Assembly (NCBI GenBank): GCA_016178125.1
Contig: JACOTV010000094.1
Span: 1 to 5,850, forward strand
From: Candidatus Microgenomates bacterium
GTDB lineage: Bacteria; Patescibacteriota; Microgenomatia; UBA1406; GWC2-37-13
Length of the DNA stretch: 5,850 bases
Direction: 5' to 3'
The position numbers and the translations under genes are program-made. Positions within the stretch are counted from its first letter, which is position 1. Each line of letters begins with the position of its first letter. This document shows positions 1 to 5,486 of the stretch, piece by piece. Below the pieces are notes generated by a model, which did no database searches, was not told where the DNA came from, and saw only the letters and a program-made list of their open reading frames with translations.

Positions 1-244
1 ACATGTGTACAGGTTCTGCCTGATGAAGGTCGCTACCATGCATATAATCAGCCCTTTTTTGCAGTCCATGATCTATAAGATACCGATCATAGAGAGGACT
101 GAACGTCTCGCGGAAATCTGATTCGGAAACATCGGGGGGGCGCATGTCATGCATACGCCTCATGAAGTTAGGCATAAAAGGTCTTACGTGAGGATCTGGC
201 TCGCTCTGTATCGGTTCCGGATTTGGCGTTACACCTTCTGCCAT
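1..244 (-). CDS. Unrecognised protein, N-terminal part only (runs off the left edge)
   Basis: An open frame of 81 codons starts at the ATG at 244-242 and has no stop before the left edge, so the C-terminus is missing. I do not recognise a family. The visible part begins with about 20 residues rich in Pro, Glu and Asp (MAEGVTPNPEPIQ...), followed by a Met-rich stretch with Met at residues 24, 28, 31 and 34, a spacing that would put them on one face of a helix. The remainder is a mixed hydrophilic region with several Asp/His/Tyr residues. No signal peptide or membrane segment is visible. It is divergent from the transketolase, with 30 bp between the two start codons. A -10-like GATAAT lies 8 nt upstream of the ATG and no Shine-Dalgarno is present. 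That it is a real gene is supported by the uninterrupted frame, the promoter-like element at the right place, and the lack of any better reading of this stretch; the function is unknown. Confidence 0.72.
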   Translation of the reverse strand, partial: MAEGVTPNPEPIQSEPDPHVRPFMPNFMRRMHDMRPPDVSESDFRETFSPLYDRYLIDHGLQKRADYMHGSDLHQAEPVHM

Positions 245-252
245 ATTTTTAT

Positions 253-281
253 ATTATCTGGTTATAATCTGGGTATGCAAA
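253..281 (-). promoter_or_regulatory. Promoter for the left-edge divergent gene (leaderless geometry)
   Basis: On the minus strand GATAAT (258-253, five of six matches to TATAAT) is preceded, after exactly 17 nt, by TTTGCA (281-276, four of six matches to TTGACA). The hexamer ends 8 nt before the ATG at 244, so transcription would start at or next to the start codon. An alternative hexamer TAATAT (256-251) overlaps it. The -35 lies inside the start of the transketolase coding sequence. This is inferred from sequence only. Confidence 0.5.
263..268 (+). promoter_or_regulatory. -10 element of the transketolase promoter (leaderless geometry)
   Basis: A perfect TATAAT ends 6 nt before the ATG at 275. 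With the usual 6-7 nt from the -10 to +1, the transcript would start at the A of the ATG, giving a leaderless mRNA. No Shine-Dalgarno sequence lies between them. No good -35 is found at 16-18 nt; CTGCCA at 238-243 (four of six matches) would need a 19-nt spacer. Any -35 would lie within the first codons of the divergent gene. Confidence 0.6.
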
Positions 282-1954
282 ATAATCTTACCGAACTTGC
301 TCGTATTATTCGACACAACATTGTAACATCCACCACCGAGGCAGGATCGGGACATCCCTCTTCTTCACTTTCAAGCGTCGAGCTGCTGACAACTCTTATG
401 TTTGGCGGATACTTCTTTCAAGACCTCAAAAATCCTCGTGTAATGACCAACGACCGGTTGGTATTCTCAAAGGGCCATGCAGCACCGTTACTGTACTCGT
501 TATACGCTGCAGCAGGCGGAATTACCCAAGAGGAATTAATGAGTCTACGCAAGTTTGGTTCTAAGATTGAAGGGCATCCGACTCCCGACTTTAAGTACGC
601 CGACGTCGCTTCGGGATCTTTGGGCATGGGACTCTCGGTTGGGCTCGGTATGGCCCTTGGAATCAAGCTTCGTGCAAAGACCGGTGAGTTAAGAAGTAAG
701 CGTGAGCCGAAGGTCTTCGTACTCATGGGAGACTCCGAAGTTGCCGAAGGACAAATTTATGAAGCCGCCGAAATAGCTTCATTTTATACCGTGAACAACC
801 TTGTAGGAATTCTCGACGTGAATCGCTTGGGTCAGCGTGGTCAAACCATGCTTGGATGGGATCTTCAGACATATCAAAAGCGCTTTGAGAGCTTTGGTTG
901 GAACGCGATTGTTATAGAAGACGGTCATTCAATCGAGGAAATCAAGAGGGCCTATGACACCCATCTCAGCAATCAAGAAAAACCAACCGTATTCATCGCT
1001 AAGACGATGAAAGGCAAAGGCGTATCGCTACTTGAGAACAAAGACAACTGGCACGGAAAAGCCGTTCCCAAAGAAAACCTCGAAGAAGCGCTTACCGAAA
1101 TCGGGCAAATTGATAAGCAACTGAAAGGTTCAATCAATGCACCACAAGGATCTGTTTCTGCGGCGCCCCGCGCGTCGCAGCATTCAAGCGGGGCGCCTAC
1201 ATTCGCCTCCCCCTACTCGACGCGCGAGGCATACGGCGACGCACTCGTTGCAATCGGTACAACCGACCACAATGTTGTGGTCATAGACGGCGAGACCGGG
1301 AACTCGACATTCTCAGAAACATTCCAGAAAGCATTCCCCGATCGTTTTTTTGAAATGTATATCGCCGAACAAAACATGGTTTCGGATCTTTCTATGATGC
1401 GCAGCCTCCTTAACTCAACGGTTCTGTACCCCAGCGACCCGTACCAAACCCTTGAGCTCATCAAACAAGCGAACTTATCAGAAAGTATCGTTTATATCCG
1501 CACTTCACGCGAAAAAACGGATGTGCTCTATAAACCGACAGATAGGTTCAAAATCGGCGGTTCCCGGGTCATCAAAGAAAGTGCCAAAGATATGGCCGTC
1601 ATTTTTGCGGCGGGCATCACGCTCCATGAATCACTAAAGGCGTATGAATTGTTACAAAAAGAGGGCATATCGCTCGCCGTTGTCGATCTGTACTCTATTA
1701 AACCGGTCGACGAAGAAACTGTTGCCCGTTTAGCCAAAAAATACCACGCAGTCATTGTCGCCGAAGATCATTATCCTTATGGCGGTATCGGTGAAACAGT
1801 GCAATCGGTTATTCAAAAATCCGTTCTCGAACCCGTCACATTTACTCATCTCTGCGTACGTAAATTGCCCCATTCTGGTGCCCCACAAGAGCTTCTACAC
1901 TTTGAAGAAATCGATGCTGCAGCAATCGTTGCGGCGGTTAAAGCGCTCAAATAA
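275..1954 (+). CDS. tkt: Transketolase, single chain, with an internal in-frame deletion of about 61 residues
   Basis: 559 aa. Transketolase moves two-carbon ketol units between sugar phosphates in the non-oxidative pentose phosphate pathway using thiamine diphosphate (TPP) and a divalent metal. The N-terminal PP domain is complete: GSGHP (residues 24-28), SKGHAAP (65-71), GSLG (114-117) and the TPP/metal motif from GDSE (152-155) to N183. A linker (about 289-312) leads to the Pyr domain, which has the catalytic Glu in IAEQN (E365), and then the C-terminal domain with GAGITLHE-like and EDHYPYGGIGE motifs. The best match in memory is the roughly 620-residue human-type enzyme. Between S370 and D371 about 61 residues present in that family are absent, while both flanks align closely. 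Start: an open frame extends upstream to 149, but that part is antisense to the divergent gene and unlike transketolase; ATG 275 follows TATAAT directly and gives the family N-terminus. Activity is doubtful; identity is secure. Confidence 0.93.
   Translation: MQNNLTELARIIRHNIVTSTTEAGSGHPSSSLSSVELLTTLMFGGYFFQDLKNPRVMTNDRLVFSKGHAAPLLYSLYAAAGGITQEELMSLRKFGSKIEGHPTPDFKYADVASGSLGMGLSVGLGMALGIKLRAKTGELRSKREPKVFVLMGDSEVAEGQIYEAAEIASFYTVNNLVGILDVNRLGQRGQTMLGWDLQTYQKRFESFGWNAIVIEDGHSIEEIKRAYDTHLSNQEKPTVFIAKTMKGKGVSLLENKDNWHGKAVPKENLEEALTEIGQIDKQLKGSINAPQGSVSAAPRASQHSSGAPTFASPYSTREAYGDALVAIGTTDHNVVVIDGETGNSTFSETFQKAFPDRFFEMYIAEQNMVSDLSMMRSLLNSTVLYPSDPYQTLELIKQANLSESIVYIRTSREKTDVLYKPTDRFKIGGSRVIKESAKDMAVIFAAGITLHESLKAYELLQKEGISLAVVDLYSIKPVDEETVARLAKKYHAVIVAEDHYPYGGIGETVQSVIQKSVLEPVTFTHLCVRKLPHSGAPQELLHFEEIDAAAIVAAVKALK
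1162..1197. repeat. Perfect 10-bp all-G/C inverted repeat inside the transketolase linker
   Basis: GGCGCCCCGC at 1162-1171 is the exact reverse complement of GCGGGGCGCC at 1188-1197, with a 16-nt loop between. In RNA this is a very stable hairpin. It encodes residues about 296-308, in the Ala/Ser/Pro-rich, low-complexity linker between the PP and Pyr domains, where family sequence and length are variable. Confidence 0.8.
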
Positions 1955-1975
1955 GATGGTCGCCGATTGCCTGAC

Positions 1976-2809
1976 TTAGTGATGCAGAAGAAGGATCTTT
2001 GCGACTTCGAAAAGGCCCCATACGGCAAGCCCAATAAATGCCAAGCTCCCCGCGAATGAAATATACGGATTTTTCACCACCGTGATCGTGCGCTTAGGAG
2101 AAACAAACAATGCAAGGTTCAGAAGCATGTGTCCCAAAAACACCCCGACCGAAAACCCGAATACATTAACTATGGAAAACAGTGGGACATAGCCGGCAAA
2201 GTCGTCAAGCCCCAGTATAAACGGTATGGTAAACGAAGCTACAAACAATCCCCAAAACGTGAGATTTTTCTTTGGTCGCATACTGACATTTGGCACCACA
2301 TAGCGCAAAATCGGTGACAGCGCCTTGTTCAGAACGGTAAGCCAACTTTTTACCGCTGCAACAATTGGTCGAAGCCATGCAGGGAGTGGTTTTTCACTGT
2401 CTTCGGTATGCTCAATACCTTCTTCTGCTAGTTTGAACAAAACCAGTGCGGCGACGAATATCATAAGCGCTAAAAGCCATTGCACGTCTCTGAAAAAATT
2501 CCAAATTGTTAAGACGATTATCGTGCCGAGTCCATTCCCTACGGCGGTCCCGACTTCTATGGCTATACGATTTTTTACTCCTTCGTATCGGGCCATCAAA
2601 TTCCCGATCAAGATGGCAAAGTCGACCGATGTCTTAAGATATATGGTCATCCCAATAATGATGTCGCTCCATCGCAGCTTTAACACAATATCGGTCTTGG
2701 TAAAGGTATTCAGCACCACAATGACCCCAAGCAACACGAGCGAGATCAAAAAGAAGACAATAAACGTGAGGATTATAGGCACAAGCTGTATGCCAACTGA
2801 TTTTTTCAT
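1976..2809 (-). CDS. Polytopic inner-membrane protein with an internal 3-TM repeat (LysE/CadD/TerC-like, tentative)
   Basis: 277 aa. About seven hydrophobic segments: 10-33, 49-71, 84-104, 110-127, 184-205, 208-236 and 250-274, with a charged, partly amphipathic region at 128-182 between the two halves. After the first segment the protein looks like two copies of a three-segment unit. TSVDFAILIGNL (60-71) matches GLDDFAGYVPLF (200-211); each is followed by a Gly-rich segment (84-103 and 216-235), then a segment ending in LFKLAEEG or LFEVAKIL. Acidic residues buried in membrane segments and a duplicated three-helix unit recall the LysE/CadD/TerC transporter superfamily, but no diagnostic signature is strong enough to name a substrate. 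The frame extends upstream to an ATG at 2872 inside the HEPN gene; ATG 2809 is preferred because it has a Shine-Dalgarno and begins just before the first membrane segment. It converges with tkt, with 21 bp between stop codons. Confidence 0.85.
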   Translation of the reverse strand: MKKSVGIQLVPIILTFIVFFLISLVLLGVIVVLNTFTKTDIVLKLRWSDIIIGMTIYLKTSVDFAILIGNLMARYEGVKNRIAIEVGTAVGNGLGTIIVLTIWNFFRDVQWLLALMIFVAALVLFKLAEEGIEHTEDSEKPLPAWLRPIVAAVKSWLTVLNKALSPILRYVVPNVSMRPKKNLTFWGLFVASFTIPFILGLDDFAGYVPLFSIVNVFGFSVGVFLGHMLLNLALFVSPKRTITVVKNPYISFAGSLAFIGLAVWGLFEVAKILLLHH

Positions 2810-2810
2810 A

Positions 2811-3305
2811 TTAGTATCCTTTCCGCGAGGGTTCGTACAGCGTACGGTATGACTCCTGCATGGTTTGCACAATCGTGTTCACGAGCTTTTCAGCTTCCTC
2901 AAAGCTCAGCGCTTTTAGGTTATGGGGAAAATAGTGAAATACCTGATTGCGCCCAACCTTCCAAGTATTCCAGATTTTCTCGGCCAAGTCGCGGCCACTG
3001 CTTTTTTCGATTCTTAAGTACAGTGAACGATCACCTAGTCGATCAATCAGATTTGGCGACATAAGCTTTCCTAGGCGTAAATGATCCGAGATATAGTCAA
3101 GGTGCGAAATGTAGCCGATGTCCTGAAACAACTGCTTTAAGAATCCTTCATACGCTTTTGCATACGGAAAGACCAGGAATGAATAGTCTTTAAAGGTATG
3201 TTTTTGTCGCTGGATGATCTCGCCGCTCAAGTAATCACCCTGCAGGAGAAGGTCTTGCTGTTCTTTTGAGAGGTACTGCCAAAATTCGCGATAGGTGTCA
3301 CGCAT
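2811..3305 (-). CDS. Small HEPN-fold putative ribonuclease, RnlA (RNase LS) toxin-like
   Basis: 164 aa, soluble and helical. Residues 119-124 read RNQVFH, which fits the R-(N)-x(3)-H catalytic signature of HEPN ribonucleases; it follows a conserved-looking W-x-x-W-K-V-G stretch (112-118). The region FLVFPYAKAYEGFLKQLF (43-60) resembles, from memory, the toxin-domain core of RnlA/LsoA-type toxins. E. coli RnlA cuts mRNA and is held by the antitoxin RnlB; this protein would correspond to the HEPN part alone, without RnlA's other N-terminal domains. No antitoxin-like gene is adjacent. It is the first gene of a two-gene unit with the membrane protein, whose ATG comes 1 nt after this stop. It lies immediately downstream of the ribosomal-protein cluster but has its own promoter-like element 6 nt before the ATG. 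The gene is well supported; the HEPN assignment is good, and toxin function is inference. Confidence 0.85.
   Translation of the reverse strand: MRDTYREFWQYLSKEQQDLLLQGDYLSGEIIQRQKHTFKDYSFLVFPYAKAYEGFLKQLFQDIGYISHLDYISDHLRLGKLMSPNLIDRLGDRSLYLRIEKSSGRDLAEKIWNTWKVGRNQVFHYFPHNLKALSFEEAEKLVNTIVQTMQESYRTLYEPSRKGY
2817..2822 (-). promoter_or_regulatory. Shine-Dalgarno deciding the membrane-protein start
   Basis: AAAGGA (2822-2817) lies 7 nt before the ATG at 2809, within the last codons of the upstream HEPN gene. It is the only clear Shine-Dalgarno at a gene start in the window. Together with the 1-nt gap between stop and start codons it indicates translational coupling and rules against the longer frame starting at 2872. 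Confidence 0.75.
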
Positions 3306-3311
3306 GAAGTT

Positions 3312-3320
3312 ATTTTATCA
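3312..3320 (-). promoter_or_regulatory. Extended -10 promoter of the HEPN/membrane-protein unit (leaderless geometry)
   Basis: TGATAAAAT (3320-3312) fits the extended -10 form TGnTAnAAT and ends 6 nt before the ATG at 3305. The -35 is weak: TTGAGC (3342-3337), with a 19-nt spacer, matches four of six positions. No Shine-Dalgarno precedes the ATG. Confidence 0.55.
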
Positions 3321-3321
3321 T

Positions 3322-3348
3322 TTCTCAGTGGTCAGTGCTCAATGAGAA
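3322..3348. repeat. Short tandem heptamer and 6-bp inverted repeat upstream of the HEPN gene
   Basis: On the plus strand three consecutive heptamers TCAGTGG, TCAGTGC and TCAATGA occupy 3325-3345. The same stretch is bounded by TTCTCA (3322-3327) and its reverse complement TGAGAA (3343-3348), with a 15-nt loop. It lies in the 74-bp gap between rplA and the HEPN gene, over the expected -35 region. It could be an operator or weak transcript hairpin; no T-run follows on either strand, so it is not a standard intrinsic terminator. Confidence 0.45.
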
Positions 3349-3379
3349 TTCAATAACGAAGAAATCGGTTGAGAAGATA

Positions 3380-4177
3380 TTACAAAGCAATCATGAGGCC
3401 CGGGCTCATCGTGGTCTTGATGACAACCTGAGAAATGTTCTGCGGTCCGACTGCTTCTATGAACTTCTGCGCGTTTTCGATGATCTGAGTATCGTCTTGC
3501 GAAATCTTTGCGATCATTTGGTGAACGAGGGGGAATTTCTGTTCTGATTTCCATTTCAATAAACCGCCAGAATATCGCTTAGCAACCTCTTCGGGGCTCG
3601 TTGATATGGTACCCGCCTTCGGGTTCGGCATAAGGCCCTTAGGACCCAATACACGAGCATATTTGGCCAATCTTGGCATATATGATGGATGCGTTATGAG
3701 GATGTCGAAATCGATGAGTCCTTTTTCGAGCTTTCCGAGGACTGCTTCGTCGACGATTGAAACGCGGACACTGCGACCGGTTGTATGAGGAAGTGAAACT
3801 TCACCTTTAAGTCCTGGCTCTTTTACATTGAGGTGCAATTCGACGGTTTCATCGAATCCGGCGTATTTGATTTTCTTAAGAAGCGATACGGCCTCGGCAA
3901 AGGTATAGGGGCGTGATTCTGCTTTCTTCAAAGCGGCACCGTGTTTTTTACCGTATTTCTTTTTCTTTTGCTCGATAACCTCTTTCTTTGGGGCTTCTTT
4001 TCGGGCCTTAGGAGATTCTGTCTCGACGGCGACCGTTTCTTCGGCCTCGGCTTCGACTTTTTCCGTTTTTTTGTCTTTTTTGAGCATTTTCTTTTCCTGA
4101 GCTTTCTTTTTTTGCTCGTCCTTCTGCTCTTTTTCGGCTGTTTCGTCGCCTACTACACGTGTTCTAATTTTTCCCAT
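3380..4177 (-). CDS. rplA: 50S ribosomal protein L1 (uL1), compact core with a charged N-terminal extension
   Basis: 265 aa. L1 forms the mobile L1 stalk that helps release deacylated tRNA from the E site. The core (about residues 73-265) shows FDETVELHLNV (108-118), LPHTTGRSVRV (129-139), FDILITHPSYM (157-167) and the hallmark GPKGLMPNPKAGT (178-190), ending with TTMSPGLMI. Residues 1-72 are an extra tail dominated by Lys, Glu, Ala and Gln, probably disordered or coiled-coil. Compared with E. coli L1 (about 234 aa), the core is roughly 40 residues shorter; 18 of these come from domain II between VRV and FD (17 residues here, 35 in E. coli), and the C-terminus ends earlier. This combination is, from memory, typical of Candidate Phyla Radiation L1 proteins. 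The start lies 14 nt after the rplK stop, without a Shine-Dalgarno. It is the last gene of the secE-nusG-rplK-rplA cluster. Confidence 0.96.
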   Translation of the reverse strand: MGKIRTRVVGDETAEKEQKDEQKKKAQEKKMLKKDKKTEKVEAEAEETVAVETESPKARKEAPKKEVIEQKKKKYGKKHGAALKKAESRPYTFAEAVSLLKKIKYAGFDETVELHLNVKEPGLKGEVSLPHTTGRSVRVSIVDEAVLGKLEKGLIDFDILITHPSYMPRLAKYARVLGPKGLMPNPKAGTISTSPEEVAKRYSGGLLKWKSEQKFPLVHQMIAKISQDDTQIIENAQKFIEAVGPQNISQVVIKTTMSPGLMIAL

Positions 4178-4191
4178 AAAAGTATTTTGAA

Positions 4192-4617
4192 TTATTGTTC
4201 AACATCGATTCCCATTGAGCGTGCGGTACCCGCAACCACTTTCATGGCTGCTGCGATATCGTTTGCATTTAAGTCAACCATTTTTTCTTTTGCGATTTCT
4301 TCAAGCTGTACCTTGCTGAGCTTCCCGACTTTCTCGGTGTTTGGCTTAGCTGAACCCTTGGCGAGCCCCATCTTTTTCTTGATCATCTCGGCGACCGGAG
4401 GAAGCTTGGTGATAAAGGTAAAGCTGCGGTCTTCAAAAACGGTGATGACTGCAGGAATAACCTGGCCTTTTTGTTTTGCGGTACGAGCGTTATATTCCTT
4501 AATAAACTCCATGATCGGAATACCATGCTGTCCAAGCGCTGGTCCAACCGGCGGTGCGGGAGTTGCCTCACCAGCGGGGAGATTGAGTTTAATGAATGTT
4601 TTTATTTTCTTAGCCAT
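4192..4617 (-). CDS. rplK: 50S ribosomal protein L11 (uL11)
   Basis: 141 aa, the normal length for bacterial L11. L11 binds the GTPase-associated region of 23S rRNA at the base of the L7/L12 stalk and takes part in factor-dependent GTP hydrolysis. The N-terminal domain has the proline-rich stretch PAGEATPAPPVGPALGQHG (14-32), the thiostrepton-site helix in other bacteria. Then come MEF-like and YNART segments (36-46) and KLPPVAEMIKKKMG, which links to the rRNA-binding C-terminal domain ending VAGTARSMGIDV. The usual Asn after the GQxG turn is Pro here (HGIPIMEF). The gene begins 6 nt after the nusG stop, with no Shine-Dalgarno, so it must depend on coupling or non-canonical initiation. It is cotranscribed with nusG and rplA. 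The 6-nt gap leaves no room for an E. coli-style L1-binding leader. Confidence 0.97.
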   Translation of the reverse strand: MAKKIKTFIKLNLPAGEATPAPPVGPALGQHGIPIMEFIKEYNARTAKQKGQVIPAVITVFEDRSFTFITKLPPVAEMIKKKMGLAKGSAKPNTEKVGKLSKVQLEEIAKEKMVDLNANDIAAAMKVVAGTARSMGIDVEQ

Positions 4618-4623
4618 TGTTGT

Positions 4624-5217
4624 TTACAGACGGACTACTTGTAAAAAGTCGAGTTCTACCGGAGTTTCACGGTCGAAGATACTAACGAGCACACGTACTT
4701 TTCCTTTTTCGTCGTCGATGGCCTCAATTGTACCAAGAAAATCGGCAAATGGGCCTTCAATGATCTTGACGGCCTCACCGACTGAAAATTTAGTTTTAAA
4801 TTTCGGCTGTTCTTGCGACACGAAGCGCATGATGGCCTGGACTTCCTTTTCGGTGATCGGGGTGGGTTTAAGACCTGCGCCGACAAATCCCGTAACGCCT
4901 TCTGTAGTGCGTACGACCAACCATGAATCGTCGTCGAGGATCATTTTGACGAGAACATAACCGGGAAAGACTTTCTCGGTTGCCTTGGTTTTTTTACCCT
5001 TTTTAACGTTTACGACTTCGCGGGTGGGGATAACGATATCAAATACGCGATCATCGACTGCTAGGCTTTTGATTCTTTGCTCAAGGGCAGCTTTAACACG
5101 ACCCTCATAGCCTGTCTTCACGTGGATGACGTACCATTTTTTATTGTCGTTCACTTTGGGTTCGACAGGGGTTTCTACGGATTGTTCGATTTGTTCGGGT
5201 TGAACTGAGTCAGCCAT
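4624..5217 (-). CDS. nusG: Transcription termination/antitermination factor NusG
   Basis: 197 aa. NusG binds RNA polymerase through its NGN domain and links it to the ribosome or Rho through its KOW domain. After an acidic, probably disordered N-terminal segment (1-25), the NGN domain starts at KKWYVIHVKTGYE (26-38) and includes VFPGYVLVKM and VRTTEGVTGFVG. The KOW domain occupies about 144-197, with VGEAVKIIEGPFADFLGTI and a hydrophobic C-terminal end (ELDFLQVVRL). All family hallmarks are present and the length is close to other bacterial NusG proteins. It starts 25 nt after the secE stop; the gap is A/T-rich and has no recognisable Shine-Dalgarno. The secE-nusG-rplK-rplA order is the conserved bacterial arrangement. 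Confidence 0.97.
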   Translation of the reverse strand: MADSVQPEQIEQSVETPVEPKVNDNKKWYVIHVKTGYEGRVKAALEQRIKSLAVDDRVFDIVIPTREVVNVKKGKKTKATEKVFPGYVLVKMILDDDSWLVVRTTEGVTGFVGAGLKPTPITEKEVQAIMRFVSQEQPKFKTKFSVGEAVKIIEGPFADFLGTIEAIDDEKGKVRVLVSIFDRETPVELDFLQVVRL

Positions 5218-5242
5218 ATTACTAATAAGTGTAAATTCAAAT

Positions 5243-5446
5243 TTAACGTTTCGTCGTCAAGAGCTCCAGAGCTTTCGCCAGAAGTACGTCAATTATACCG
5301 ATATAAAAAGCAATTATCAAGGATATAGCAATTACCACGATGGTCAAACGGATTGTCTCTTGGCGCGTAGGCCACGTTACTTTCTTCAATTCGTCCATAA
5401 CAGAGGACGCAAATTGGGGCCGTGCTTTGATCGCTTTTGTTGCCAT
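5243..5446 (-). CDS. secE: Preprotein translocase subunit SecE
   Basis: 67 aa, the short single-span form of SecE common outside the Enterobacteria. SecE clamps SecY in the SecYEG protein-export channel of the inner membrane. The conserved amphipathic helix motif ELKKVTWPTRQET is at 19-31, followed by one transmembrane segment at about 34-56. The short C-terminal tail ends in Lys-Arg. This is the first gene of the secE-nusG-rplK-rplA unit: an extended -10 sequence ends 7 nt before the ATG and the preceding gene ends 40 nt upstream. There is no Shine-Dalgarno, consistent with a leaderless start. Confidence 0.96.
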   Translation of the reverse strand: MATKAIKARPQFASSVMDELKKVTWPTRQETIRLTIVVIAISLIIAFYIGIIDVLLAKALELLTTKR

Positions 5447-5453
5447 GAAGCTT

Positions 5454-5462
5454 ATTGTAGCA
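5454..5462 (-). promoter_or_regulatory. Extended -10 promoter of the secE-nusG-rplK-rplA unit (leaderless geometry)
   Basis: TGCTACAAT (5462-5454) matches the extended -10 form TGnTANAAT. It ends 7 nt before the secE ATG at 5446, in the 40-nt gap after the preceding gene. No convincing -35 is present, as is common for extended -10 promoters. The stretch from the -10 through the ATG closely resembles that upstream of the HEPN gene (shared CTTCATG). Confidence 0.6.
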
Positions 5463-5486
5463 TATTCGTCGCCTTTCTTATACGGC

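Noticed and set aside
43..48. TATAAT on the plus strand near the left edge
   Set aside because: It is inside the open minus-strand gene and has no plus-strand gene close downstream; probably chance.
149..274. Upstream extension of the transketolase frame by 42 codons from ATG 149
   Set aside because: It is antisense to the open left-edge gene, does not resemble transketolase N-termini, and places the perfect TATAAT inside the coding region. ATG 275 fits the family start.
1955..1975. Terminator between the convergent tkt and membrane-protein genes
   Set aside because: The 21-bp gap has no hairpin with a T-run on either strand.
2325..2852. 175-codon plus-strand frame opposite the membrane protein
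   Set aside because: It is an antisense shadow. The minus frame has regular membrane segments, an internal repeat and a Shine-Dalgarno.
2810..2872. Longer start (ATG 2872) for the membrane protein
   Set aside because: It would overlap the HEPN gene by 62 nt and add a Cys/Arg-rich leader with no family sense; AAAGGA 7 nt before ATG 2809 decides the start.
4618..4623. L1 autoregulatory leader upstream of rplK
   Set aside because: Only 6 nt separate nusG and rplK, and no L1-binding-like hairpin is evident in the adjoining sequence.
3941..4960. 339-codon plus-strand frame antisense to rplA, rplK and nusG
   Set aside because: Its Phe/Leu-rich start is the complement of the Lys/Glu-rich L1 tail; it overlaps three certain genes and has no family resemblance.
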